Notes under the pieces: generated by a model
What the model was told of the DNA's origin: nothing
The model's database searches: none
What the model saw: only the letters and a program-made list of their open reading frames with translations
Translations under genes and position numbers: made by a program
Origin: Phycisphaeraceae bacterium
GTDB lineage: Bacteria > Planctomycetota > Phycisphaerae > Phycisphaerales > UBA1924
Reading direction: 5' to 3'
Length of the DNA: 64,000 nucleotides
NCBI GenBank assembly: GCA_020639235.1
Contig: JACKHC010000001.1
Coordinates: forward strand, 496,001-560,000
Part shown: one piece after another, positions 36,534-45,265 of the stretch
How the letters are laid out: each line of letters starts with the position of its first letter
Position numbering within the stretch: the first letter of the stretch is position 1

Positions 36534-37414
36534 CGCCGCTCCGCTGGTCGCTCGCCAACGGGCGCACGCTCACGCTCGACCGCCCGCACCTCATGGGCAT
36601 CGTCAATGTCACGCCCGACTCATTCTCCGATGGCGGGCATCACGCCACCACCGAAGCCGCCGTCGCCCACGCGCTCCAACTCGTCGCCGACGGCGCCGAC
36701 ATCCTCGATGTCGGAGGCGAGTCCACCCGCCCCGGCGCGCAAGCCGTCGCGCCCGACGAGCAGATCGATCGCGTCATCCCCGTCATCGAGCAACTCCGCG
36801 CCCGCGGGTGCACAACGCCAATCTCCATCGACACCACCTCCGCAACCGTCGCCCGCCAAGCCATCGACGCCGGCGCCGACATCATCAACGATGTCTCCGC
36901 CGCAACCGACGACCCCGAAATTCTCCCACTCGCCGCCTCCACAAACTGCGGCCTCATCCTCATGCACCGACTCCGCCCTCCCGCGAAAGACGCCTACTCA
37001 CACGATTACAAGACCGCCCCAGACTACCACGCCGACATCGTCGACGCCGTCACCAACGCACTCATCCAGCGCAAGCACGCAGCGCTCGCCGCCGGCATCG
37101 CAGAGTCGGCCCTCGTCCTCGACCCGGGTCTCGGCTTCGGCAAATCAATCGCCCAGAACTTCCGCCTCATGGCGTCCGCCGGCGCCATGCAGGCAGCCGT
37201 CAAGCGCCCATTGCTCATCGGCGCAAGCCGAAAGTCATTCCTCGGCGCCATCACCGACGAACCCGACCCCGCCCGCCGCGACCCCCAGTCCGCCGCCGCA
37301 GCAGCCATCCTCGCCCAATCGTGCGTCCGATTATTCCGCGTCCACAATGTCGCCATCCATGCCAAGGCCCTCTCCGCTTCGTGGAGAGCCCCCGAATCGC
37401 CGATGGAATACTGA
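36530..37414 (+). CDS. folP: Dihydropteroate synthase
   Basis: Condenses p-aminobenzoate with the pterin pyrophosphate in folate synthesis. 294 residues. LMGIVNVTPDSFSDGG, DILDVGGESTRPGA, ISIDTTSATVARQAIDAGADIINDVS, LVLDPGLGFGKS and LIGASRKSFLG are all TIM-barrel FolP signatures including the pterin-phosphate loop. GTG start at 36530 overlaps the preceding stop. The rather short spacing before trxA (about 100 bases) allows cotranscription. Confidence 0.95.
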   Translation: MTPLRWSLANGRTLTLDRPHLMGIVNVTPDSFSDGGHHATTEAAVAHALQLVADGADILDVGGESTRPGAQAVAPDEQIDRVIPVIEQLRARGCTTPISIDTTSATVARQAIDAGADIINDVSAATDDPEILPLAASTNCGLILMHRLRPPAKDAYSHDYKTAPDYHADIVDAVTNALIQRKHAALAAGIAESALVLDPGLGFGKSIAQNFRLMASAGAMQAAVKRPLLIGASRKSFLGAITDEPDPARRDPQSAAAAAILAQSCVRLFRVHNVAIHAKALSASWRAPESPMEY

Positions 37415-37515
37415 GACCGTCTCACGAGTTCATTGTGGTGGTCCCGCCAACGGGCGACTGATACACTTTCGACCCGGCCGCGCCGCCGGGCCGTACAAAC
37501 GCAGGAGAAAGCCCC

Positions 37516-37851
37516 ATGGCAAGCGATAAGGTCGTCGAGTTCACCGACGCAAACTTCAAGTCCGAAGTCCTCAACGCAGATGTCCCCGTCCTCGTCGATT
37601 TCTGGGCCGAATGGTGCGCACCCTGCCGCGCACTCTCGCCCACCATCGACGCCATCGCCGGCGAGTTCGACGGCAAAGTCAAGGTCGGCAAGGTCAATGT
37701 CGATGACAATCAGGGCATTTCCATCGAGCACAAAGTCACCGCCATCCCCACCGTCATGATCTTCAAGGGCGGCGAGATGCGCAAGAAGTTCGTCGGCCTC
37801 ACCTCCGCCGGAGACCTCTCCGCGGCCCTAAACGAACTCGTCGCCAACTAA
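37516..37851 (+). CDS. trxA: Thioredoxin
   Basis: 111 residues, cytoplasmic disulfide reductant. Active site WCAPC with C34 and C37 instead of the canonical WCGPC; the cis-proline region AIPTVMIFKGGE is normal. ATG follows CAGGAG 7-8 bases upstream. Followed by an intrinsic terminator that overlaps the end of lgt on the other strand. Confidence 0.94.
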   Translation: MASDKVVEFTDANFKSEVLNADVPVLVDFWAEWCAPCRALSPTIDAIAGEFDGKVKVGKVNVDDNQGISIEHKVTAIPTVMIFKGGEMRKKFVGLTSAGDLSAALNELVAN

Positions 37852-37876
37852 TCCGCGACGAAATCACACCCCAATC

Positions 37877-37908
37877 AACCGGCAGCGCTCAAACGCCGCC
37901 GGTTTTTT
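37877..37908 (+). terminator. Intrinsic terminator of trxA
   Basis: Stem AACCGGC (37877-37883) with GCCGGTT (37898-37904) extended inward by GCG/CGC across one mismatch, then a T-run at 37903-37908. The hairpin contains the stop codon of lgt (37889-37891). Confidence 0.82.
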
Positions 37909-38944
37909 CTGCGCCCCCCTCGCGCCTCGGGAGCGGCGACCCCCACCCCCCGACCCGCTCCCCGCCCTTCCGCGCCATCACCTCGCCCAGCATCACCGCG
38001 CCGATCACCACCATCCCTGCGCTCAACCACTGCCCGCGCGACAGCCCCACCATCCGCTGCGTCACAAGGTGCGCATCAGGCAACCTGTAGAACTCCGTGA
38101 ACACGCGCCCCACCCCGTACAACATCAGGAACCACGCCGCGATCACGCCCATCCGCCGCGGCTTCCTCCACACAAACCACAACACCACAAACAACAACAA
38201 CCCCTCAAAGAACGCCTGGTACAACTGCGAAGGATGCCGCGCGTTGAGCAGCGGCGCGATCTGCGCCGTCACGACATCGTTGCCCCGCTGAATCTCCCGC
38301 ACGATCCCCGAAGCCCCGCCGTACATCGACTCGAATCCCTCCAGCCAGTCCCGGTGCTCCACCGACAAGCCCGACACCACCTCGCTGTGCCGCTCGAGCA
38401 ACTCCTGAGAGTACTTCACCGCCCACCACGGCAACTCCTTCCCCGGCGCTGCCGTCACAATCCGACCCAGCAACTCACCGTTCACGAAGTTCGCAAGCCG
38501 CCCGAAGAAAATCCCGATCGGCGCGACCAGCGCCAGCGCATCCAGCGCGTGCAGCCCCGCGACCTTGTACTTCCGCGCAAACAGCAGCGCCCCGATCACC
38601 ACGCCGATCATCCCGCCATGGCTCGCCATCCCCCCCTGATTGATCGCGAGCAGCCCCCACCACGGGAACGACTTCTCGAAGGTCATCAACAAATCCGGCT
38701 GGTAGATCAGCACATACCCCAGCCGCCCGCCCACAAGCGTCCCCACCATCACCGCCAGCATCAGGTCGGGAACCGCGTCGTGCGGAATCAACAGACGCCC
38801 GCGCTTCGCCAGAAACCGCAGAATCAGGTACGCGCAGATGAACCCCGCGATGTACGCCAGCCCATACCACCGAATCGCAAAGTCGCCGCCCAACCGCACA
38901 ACGATCGGATTCAGATCATGCACCCACACGCCGAGCATCGTCAT
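37889..38944 (-). CDS. lgt: Prolipoprotein diacylglyceryl transferase
   Basis: Transfers diacylglycerol from phosphatidylglycerol to the lipobox cysteine of prolipoproteins, which this window encodes at 54849 and 60903. 351 residues, longer than typical (about 290) because of an insert near residues 175-235 and a basic tail. Signatures GGRLGYVLIY, MASHGGMIG with the essential histidine, GRLANFVNGELLGR (Lgt signature) and RHPSQLYQAFFEG. About seven hydrophobic segments. Convergent with trxA. Confidence 0.94.
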   Translation of the reverse strand: MTMLGVWVHDLNPIVVRLGGDFAIRWYGLAYIAGFICAYLILRFLAKRGRLLIPHDAVPDLMLAVMVGTLVGGRLGYVLIYQPDLLMTFEKSFPWWGLLAINQGGMASHGGMIGVVIGALLFARKYKVAGLHALDALALVAPIGIFFGRLANFVNGELLGRIVTAAPGKELPWWAVKYSQELLERHSEVVSGLSVEHRDWLEGFESMYGGASGIVREIQRGNDVVTAQIAPLLNARHPSQLYQAFFEGLLLFVVLWFVWRKPRRMGVIAAWFLMLYGVGRVFTEFYRLPDAHLVTQRMVGLSRGQWLSAGMVVIGAVMLGEVMARKGGERVGGWGSPLPRREGGAEKTGGV

Positions 38945-38994
38945 CCGCGCATCCTATCGCCCCCGCCGCACGCCCCCCAACCTACACTGCGCCA

Positions 38995-40239
38995 ATGACC
39001 GACCCGACGTGGGCCACGCTCGCCATCCAGCTCGCGATCGTCGCGCCCGTCGCCATGTTCTTCGCATGGACCCTCAATCACTCAGGCGTGCCGGGTAGGC
39101 GGTCGGGGGGAACTGGGGGATGGGGGGGGTGGGGGGGGTGGGGGGGCGGTGCATTGGGTGGTCTCATCGCCGCCATCCTCCTGGGCCCCGCCGTCTTGGG
39201 CCGCGCCGCGCCCGAATTCCACACCCGCATCTTCACGGGCGGCATCGCCGAGTCCGCCGCGCTCAACGCCGCAGCCGATGAAGTCCGCGCCCGGCTCGCA
39301 GCCCTCCGCGCCACCGATGTCTCCGACATCGCCATCACCGAAGCCGCCCGCGACGCCGACGCCGAACTCGCACCACTCCGCGACGCCCACCTCCAGGCGA
39401 TGCAGTCACACACAACGCAATCATGGTGGCTCATCGTCGCCCTCGCGTCGCTCCACGCAGCCATGGGCGTCGCAACACTCTTCTCCCCCTCCGCCCGCGT
39501 CTGGTCCCGCGCAGCCCGCTCGCTCCGCGACCTCCGCGCCCGACCCGCGCTGGCAGGAGTTCTCGCGCTCTGCCTCGCCGGCGCGCCAGTCATCCTCGCG
39601 CTCTCATTCGCGCCCGGCCTTGTCGGCCCATCGCTCATCGCCGCGACAATCATCTTCATCGTCCCCGCATTCGCGCCCTCCGCGCACAACCCCGCCTCCT
39701 TCGCCGCAGCGCTCACCGCCTACACCGTCGGCGTCATCCTCTTCTTTGCCGTCACGCCCTCGGTGCAGATGTTCACCGTCGCCGCCTTCGCCTGCTTCGG
39801 CGCGATGATGTCGCTCGGCTGGCCCGGATTGCTCCGCCGCGCGCGCAGACCCATCACTTCGATCATGGCCTCCGTCACGCTCCCCACCCTCATCGCCCTC
39901 GCCGGCGTCCGCATCGACCCCGCCGCCTGGACGCTCACCGCCCCCGCCTCCCACTTCATCATCCCCATGCTCATCGCCATCCTCTGGGCGTCCGACGGCC
40001 GCTGGGCCGCGCTCCACACCGCCTCACGACTTCTCCGCATGCGCGATGCCTCCGGCTGGCTGCCATCTGCAAGCCATGTCAACGCCGGCTCGTCCTCAAT
40101 CGAACTCGTCCTCGCCATCACAGCGTTCGCATCAGGGCTCCTCGATGAGCGAGTCCTCGCCGCAGCGCTCGTCGGCGTCGTCGTCATCGAGATGACACGC
40201 GATCTCCGCACATCCATCGCACGCATGCTCGACGGATAA
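38995..40239 (+). CDS. Hypothetical multipass membrane protein
   Basis: 414 residues with about nine hydrophobic segments; layout loosely like a cation/proton antiporter, but I see no diagnostic motif and do not assign one. Oddity: residues 38-52 read GGTGGWGGWGGWGGG, encoded by a G-tract (39105-39147) of the same kind as the intergenic ones, as though such an element had entered the gene in frame. The gene is divergent from lgt with 50 bases between starts. ATG at 38995 starts the predicted first membrane segment; a later start would remove it. Confidence 0.68.
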   Translation: MTDPTWATLAIQLAIVAPVAMFFAWTLNHSGVPGRRSGGTGGWGGWGGWGGGALGGLIAAILLGPAVLGRAAPEFHTRIFTGGIAESAALNAAADEVRARLAALRATDVSDIAITEAARDADAELAPLRDAHLQAMQSHTTQSWWLIVALASLHAAMGVATLFSPSARVWSRAARSLRDLRARPALAGVLALCLAGAPVILALSFAPGLVGPSLIAATIIFIVPAFAPSAHNPASFAAALTAYTVGVILFFAVTPSVQMFTVAAFACFGAMMSLGWPGLLRRARRPITSIMASVTLPTLIALAGVRIDPAAWTLTAPASHFIIPMLIAILWASDGRWAALHTASRLLRMRDASGWLPSASHVNAGSSSIELVLAITAFASGLLDERVLAAALVGVVVIEMTRDLRTSIARMLDG

Positions 40240-40266
40240 GGCGTAGTGCAACGTCACGCTTGCGTC

Positions 40267-40320
40267 CTCCCCCGATCCCCATCGGGGGAGGTGTCACGCG
40301 CAGCGTGACGGTGGGGGTTC
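40267..40320. repeat. Dispersed double-hairpin repeat, copy A
   Basis: First hairpin: CTCCCCCGAT (40267-40276), loop CCCC, ATCGGGGGAG (40281-40290). Second: GTCACGC (40293-40299), loop GCA, GCGTGAC (40303-40309), then GGTGGGGGTT. A second copy with the same first hairpin and tail lies after lpd at 52131. Located between convergent genes. Confidence 0.75.
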
Positions 40321-40339
40321 TTCTGAATCCCCTTCCTCC

Positions 40340-40366
40340 GGGAGGGGGAGAGGGGGGTTGGGAGGG
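40340..40366. repeat. G-tract element after amidohydrolase stop
   Basis: GGGAGGGGGAGAGGGGGG and further G-runs lie about 10 bases from the stop codon of the minus-strand amidohydrolase gene, as with the other tracts at 19291, 21768 and 41818. Confidence 0.6.
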
Positions 40367-40376
40367 TCAAAACCTT

Positions 40377-41771
40377 TCACCGCGAAACCGGAACCCCCGA
40401 TCCGCCGTGACTCTCCGCGCCCTCCGCTTCGCCCTCGATCAGCCCCAACTGCCGGTACTTCTCGCGGTACTTCTCCGCCAACGCCGTCTGCTTGTTCCCC
40501 AGATCGATCGCCCGCCCCTCGATGAACGCCAGCTCGACATTCGTCGTGATCTCCAATGGATCACCATCCGTCACGATCAGCGTCGCGTTCTTGCCAACCT
40601 CAATGGATCCCACCCGATCCGCCACACCGAGCAACTCCGCGGCGCTCAGCGTGATCGCCTCGATCGCCCGATCGTGGTCCAACCCGTACGCCACAGCCAT
40701 CGCCGCGTGGTACGGCAGGTTCCGCTCATGAGGCGTCTCGAATGATCCCCCCGGCCCCGCAAGGCACCACTTCAAGCCCGCAGCCTCCAGCCGCGCCGGA
40801 AGCGTGAACGGCGCGTCGTACGCCTCGTCCCGTCGAGACGGCTCGCTGAGCGTCCCCGTGATGATCACGCCCACATCGTGCCGCTTAAGCAGCTCCGCGC
40901 ATTCCTCCGCGTCATCACCACCCACAATCACCGGCCGCAGCCCGCGCCCCACCGCCCACAGCACCGCGCTCTCGATCTGCTCCCGCTGGCCCGCACGAAT
41001 GAACACCGGCTTCCCGCCATCAAGAACCGCGCGCATCCCGTCGTACCGCAGATCTTCCGCGATGTTCGCATCAACATCCACGCTCGCGAAGTACGCCACC
41101 GCGTCGTCGAACACCGAGTCGATCCGCGCAACCTGCTCGCGCACGCGGCTCTGCTGATCCTCCTCGCTCGTCCGCATCCACGGCGCGCGAAACGTCCGCA
41201 TCGAGGGCCAGTTAATCATCAATCCCGCATCGGGCTCGAGCGCCAGATCCTCCCATGTCCAACCATCCATCCGCAGCACCGCCGCGTGACCCGGAATCAC
41301 GCCGCCCATCGGCAGCACCGCCGCCGTCAGAATCCCGTTGCTCCGCGTCACGGGAATAATCGTCGAGTCCGGGTTCACAGCAACCGCCACCTTCGCCTCG
41401 GGCGTCACCGTCCCCATTTCCGAGTAATCCTGCGTCACATCGATCGACCCGATCTCCGTCACGCCCATCAGCGTGTTCGCGCTGACAAGCCCCGGGTACA
41501 CATGCTTGCCCGTCGCGTCGATGATGATCGGCATCTCGCCGCCGATCGCCGGCAACCGCCCCTCGCCGACGCGCGTGATCTTCCCGTCATCAAAGATGAT
41601 GTGCCCGCGCTCGATCACCTCCCCCGACACCGTATGAATTGTCGCGTTGTCGATCACGATGATCCGCGACTGCGCGGGCGCCTTCACGCCGAGGTCCTGC
41701 GCACCGGCAACCGATGCCGCCGCGCCGATCAATCCCGCCGCAATCATCTTCGTCCAGTTCATCCGTTTCAT
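40377..41771 (-). CDS. Secreted amidohydrolase-fold protein, metal site degenerate
   Basis: 464 residues from ATG 41771 (AAGGA about 9 bases upstream). Signal peptide about 1-24 (AAGLIGAAASVAGA). The fold is clear from the N-terminal beta-sandwich IIVIDNATIHTVSGEVIERG, GKHVYPGLV, and the C-terminal ITLSAAELLGVADRVGSIEVGKNATLIVTDGDPL. Where active enzymes have PGLIDxHxH, this protein has PGLVSANTL, so the first metal histidines are missing. It follows the larger amidohydrolase gene and the two may work as a complex or as catalytic and non-catalytic subunits. Substrate unknown. Confidence 0.85.
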   Translation of the reverse strand: MKRMNWTKMIAAGLIGAAASVAGAQDLGVKAPAQSRIIVIDNATIHTVSGEVIERGHIIFDDGKITRVGEGRLPAIGGEMPIIIDATGKHVYPGLVSANTLMGVTEIGSIDVTQDYSEMGTVTPEAKVAVAVNPDSTIIPVTRSNGILTAAVLPMGGVIPGHAAVLRMDGWTWEDLALEPDAGLMINWPSMRTFRAPWMRTSEEDQQSRVREQVARIDSVFDDAVAYFASVDVDANIAEDLRYDGMRAVLDGGKPVFIRAGQREQIESAVLWAVGRGLRPVIVGGDDAEECAELLKRHDVGVIITGTLSEPSRRDEAYDAPFTLPARLEAAGLKWCLAGPGGSFETPHERNLPYHAAMAVAYGLDHDRAIEAITLSAAELLGVADRVGSIEVGKNATLIVTDGDPLEITTNVELAFIEGRAIDLGNKQTALAEKYREKYRQLGLIEGEAEGAESHGGSGVPVSR

Positions 41772-41817
41772 ATGGTCAATCCTTCTCGCAGGAATTCGTG
41801 TTCCAGAAAATGTGAAC

Positions 41818-41841
41818 GGGGGGGGTGGGGGGTGGGAGGGG
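41818..41841. repeat. G-tract element after the large amidohydrolase stop
   Basis: Plus-strand [19 protein letters not shown] tract ending precisely at the stop codon of the 41842-45180 gene, same position rule as the tracts at 19291 and 21768. Confidence 0.65.
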
Positions 41842-44800
41842 TCAGTGATGCAGCACGGAGCTAGCGCCGCACCCGCAGTCGCCCTGCCGGTGCGCAAACG
41901 GATCGAGCCCGTTGAGCAGACTCCAGAAGAACACGCGCTCCGCGTCGCTCTCGGCGCCACCAGACGCCTCGTGCGTGTGCGCGGCGCCGTCGCCGAGCGT
42001 CACGCTCGCCATCCGCCGCCCGCGACGACCGCCCTCGCCCTTCTCTCCGCCGCCAAGAATCTTCTGGATGATCCGGTTCTTCTCCCGCTCCGCGCTCGCA
42101 CGCATCTCGCGGTCTTTCTCGATCGAGAAATACTCCCGCCCGTCGATCCACGTTGACTCACACCGCGAGAGCGAACTCAGCGGCGAACCGCTCCAGATCA
42201 CGAAGTCCGCGTCCTTCCCCACCTCCAGCGAACCCACCCGATCATCACAACCCAACTGCTTCGCCGGGTTGATCGTCACGAACTTCAGCGCCTCCGCCGG
42301 CTCGACGCCCCCGTACTTCACCGCCTTGGCCGCCTCCAGGTTCATCCGCCGCGACAACTCATCCGAGTCCGAGTTGAACGACACGCACACACCCACCTCG
42401 TGCATGATCGCGCCGTTCTCCGGAATCGCGTCGAACACCTCCATCTTGTACGCCCACCAGTCCGTGAAGGTCGAGCCGCCGATCGCCGACTTCTTGATCG
42501 CCTCGGCGACCTTGTACCCCTCCAGAACATGCTGGAACGCGCCGATCTTGAACCCGAAGTCATCGGCGACGCGGCACAACATCAGAATCTCGTCCTGACG
42601 ATACGAGTGGCAATGAATCAGCCGCTCGCCCGACAGAATCTCCGCCAGCGCTTCCAGTTCGAGATCGCGCCGCGGCGGCACCGCATCGCGCCTGGCGCCA
42701 TCGCTCAACGCGTTGTACCGCTTCCACGAAGCCGCGTATTCCCGCGCCGCCGTGAACCGATCCCGAATCAGCGCCTCCACACCCATCCGCGACTGCGGGT
42801 ACCGGCCGTTCGACTGCTTCACATTCTCGCCCAGCGCAAACTTGATGCAGGGCGACGCCTCCTCGAGATACAACCCGTCCGCGTCCTCGCACCCCCAACG
42901 CAGCTTGATCACCTGCGTCTGCCCGCCGATCGGGTTCGCCGAACCGTGCATCTCGTGCGAACTCGTCAGCCCGCCCGCCAACTCGCGGTAGTAGCCGATG
43001 TCATCCGGATTGAGCACATCGCGGATCCGCACCTCCGCCGTCACCGCGTGCGTCCCCTCGTTCACCCCCCCCGAAATGCCCGTGTGCGAGTGCGCATCGA
43101 TCAAACCCGGGGTCACATGCCGACCGCCGCAGTCGATCGTCTCCGTCCCGCTCGGCACGCCCCCGCGCATCGCGCCGCTGCCGATCGCCGACACCCGCCC
43201 ATCCCGCACGAGCATCCAACCGTTCTCAAGCACCCCGTCCGGGCCGCTCGTCCAGATCGTCGCGTTCGTGAGCAGCACCGTCCGCTGCGCCGGCAACCCG
43301 TCGTACCCAAAGGCGCCGAACGGCAGCGCCGTCGTCACCGGGGCCTCGAACTTCGACTCCTCGTCCTGCTTCTCATCCCCATCCTTGTCGCCCCCGTCCG
43401 CGTCTTCCTTCTCGTCGTCCGCCTCCGCGTCCGCATCATCATCCGCTTCCCGCGTCGCGCGCCACGAGAACCGCTCGCCGTCCGCCTTCTCGCCCGTCCC
43501 CGTGATCGTGTCGCCGTCCGCCACACCCCAGATCAGCGTCGCGCCATCACCCCACCAGTCCTTCGCCGTCATCACCGCGCTCACACGCGGCGTATCAACA
43601 ACCACAGACTTCCCGCTCAGCTTCGTCGTCTTGGGCTTCGCATCCTTCTTCGCGTCCTCGCCATCGGCCTCGTCCTCGGGAGTTGCCTCCTCAGCCGCCG
43701 CCTCATCAGCCGCTTCCGCCTCAACTTCCTCCGCCTCGGGCTCCGCCTTCTCTCCCTCCGGCGCCGCCACCTCGATCGACAGACTTTTCCCGCTGATCGC
43801 CATCGTCCCCGTGTGCGCATCGCCCGTCGAGAACGACACCGCCCACTTCCCGTCAAAGGTCTTGTCCGCGGGCGCATTCACCTCGAACCGCTCGCCGCCC
43901 ACCCACATGTCGCGGATCTCCCGATCCTTCTCAAACAGCGGCTTGTCGCAAACAATCATGCTCGCCGAATACCCGGCCGCCACCCGACCCACGTAGTCAC
44001 CCACACCCAGCATCTCCGCGGGCACCGTCGTGAGCATCGCCAGCGCATCGTCCTCGCTCACACCCGCCTCGATCATCTTCCGAGCGTTCGCCCAGAACGA
44101 CTCACCCCGCCGCAGCTTGCTCGCCGTCAGCGCCACGGCCACCCCCGCGCCGCGCACACGCGCCACATTCGCGGGCGACTCCTCCCAGGTCTTCAGCTCG
44201 CGCAGCGTCACCGAGTCCCGATCGCCCGGCGTTTCCACCTTCGGCTGCTCCGCCATCGTCACCGGCAGAATCATCATCCGCCCCGTCTTCGCGACCGCGC
44301 CGAGCCGCCGGAACTCCGTCCCGCACCCCACCAGAATCGCATCGCGTCCGGCCTCGCGCGCCACCTTGTCGGCCCGCATCAGGTCCAGCTCGTTGTCCAC
44401 ATCGAACATCAGCGCCCGACCCTCGCCCAGCGCCATCAGCGCATCATTCCGCTCCGGCGCCTCGTGCCGCGCCGGGTCCTTCTCGTGCGCCGCGACCGCC
44501 CGCGCATACCACGGCGCATCCATCAGCGTCTGCCGGACCACCGCGATCGAGCCCATCAGCGAGCCCGGATAGTTGTCAGCGCCCCAACCGCCGCGCTCGA
44601 ACGCCACACAGTCAAACACGCTCGTCCGCATCACATCGTTCGAATCACCCGCGCTCCCGTTCCCCGGCTCGCTCAAGAGCACAACGGCGCTCTGACCCAT
44701 GAAGATCCCGCCCTCGGGAACGATCTGCGCAACAACAAACCCGTCCTTCCGCATCGAGTCCCGCGCCTCAGCGCTCAGCCCCGCGCCATCCAACGCGCTC

Positions 44801-45180
44801 CGCTGCGCATGCACGCGGCTCACCCAGTGCGAACCCGGTGCGCCCGCTTCAGGCGTCGCCGCCGCAACCGTCTTGTACGACTCGACCAACCCCGGATACA
44901 CGTGCAGGCCCGTGCAGTCCCAAACCCGCGCGCCCGCAGGCGCATCGCCGCCCGCAACCACCGACACGATCACCCCGTCCCGAACAACGATCGTCGCGTC
45001 CTCGATCACAACGCCCGGCTCGGCGTGCACCGTCGCGTGCGTCAGGCAATGCCAACCCGGATCGACCTCCCGCGGCCCGTTCGCCGGCCGCGTCGGCTGC
45101 GCGCCCGCTTCCATCGCCGGAACCATCACCATCGCAGCCGCGATCACACCAAGAAAACGAGTCAGCATTCGTGCGCGCAT
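41842..45180 (-). CDS. Secreted double amidohydrolase (imidazolonepropionase-like), one active-looking domain
   Basis: 1112 residues; GGAG six bases before ATG 45180; signal peptide about 1-27. N-terminal amidohydrolase domain (about 40-440) has the sandwich and barrel end (LTTVPAEMLGVGDYVGRVAAGYSASMIV) but PGLVESYKT instead of PGLIDxHxH, so it looks dead. Then come two very acidic Glu/Ala- and Asp-rich linkers with a small beta domain between (about 440-650). The C-terminal domain has intact VTPGLIDAHSHTG (H697, H699), LIHCHSYRQDE and FQHVLEGY metal residues and a normal end. It terminates in a Cys/His tail (GDCGCGASSVLHH). Coupled in order with the smaller degenerate amidohydrolase downstream. 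Probably an exported peptidase or hydrolase. Confidence 0.86.
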   Translation of the reverse strand: MRARMLTRFLGVIAAAMVMVPAMEAGAQPTRPANGPREVDPGWHCLTHATVHAEPGVVIEDATIVVRDGVIVSVVAGGDAPAGARVWDCTGLHVYPGLVESYKTVAAATPEAGAPGSHWVSRVHAQRSALDGAGLSAEARDSMRKDGFVVAQIVPEGGIFMGQSAVVLLSEPGNGSAGDSNDVMRTSVFDCVAFERGGWGADNYPGSLMGSIAVVRQTLMDAPWYARAVAAHEKDPARHEAPERNDALMALGEGRALMFDVDNELDLMRADKVAREAGRDAILVGCGTEFRRLGAVAKTGRMMILPVTMAEQPKVETPGDRDSVTLRELKTWEESPANVARVRGAGVAVALTASKLRRGESFWANARKMIEAGVSEDDALAMLTTVPAEMLGVGDYVGRVAAGYSASMIVCDKPLFEKDREIRDMWVGGERFEVNAPADKTFDGKWAVSFSTGDAHTGTMAISGKSLSIEVAAPEGEKAEPEAEEVEAEAADEAAAEEATPEDEADGEDAKKDAKPKTTKLSGKSVVVDTPRVSAVMTAKDWWGDGATLIWGVADGDTITGTGEKADGERFSWRATREADDDADAEADDEKEDADGGDKDGDEKQDEESKFEAPVTTALPFGAFGYDGLPAQRTVLLTNATIWTSGPDGVLENGWMLVRDGRVSAIGSGAMRGGVPSGTETIDCGGRHVTPGLIDAHSHTGISGGVNEGTHAVTAEVRIRDVLNPDDIGYYRELAGGLTSSHEMHGSANPIGGQTQVIKLRWGCEDADGLYLEEASPCIKFALGENVKQSNGRYPQSRMGVEALIRDRFTAAREYAASWKRYNALSDGARRDAVPPRRDLELEALAEILSGERLIHCHSYRQDEILMLCRVADDFGFKIGAFQHVLEGYKVAEAIKKSAIGGSTFTDWWAYKMEVFDAIPENGAIMHEVGVCVSFNSDSDELSRRMNLEAAKAVKYGGVEPAEALKFVTINPAKQLGCDDRVGSLEVGKDADFVIWSGSPLSSLSRCESTWIDGREYFSIEKDREMRASAEREKNRIIQKILGGGEKGEGGRRGRRMASVTLGDGAAHTHEASGGAESDAERVFFWSLLNGLDPFAHRQGDCGCGASSVLHH

Positions 45181-45265
45181 CGGGGTCTCCTTCGAATCGA
45201 GGGAACCCCTAGCGTACCGGACCGCCCCCCCGCGGCCTCAAACTTTCGCCCGAAGACCCCCACAA

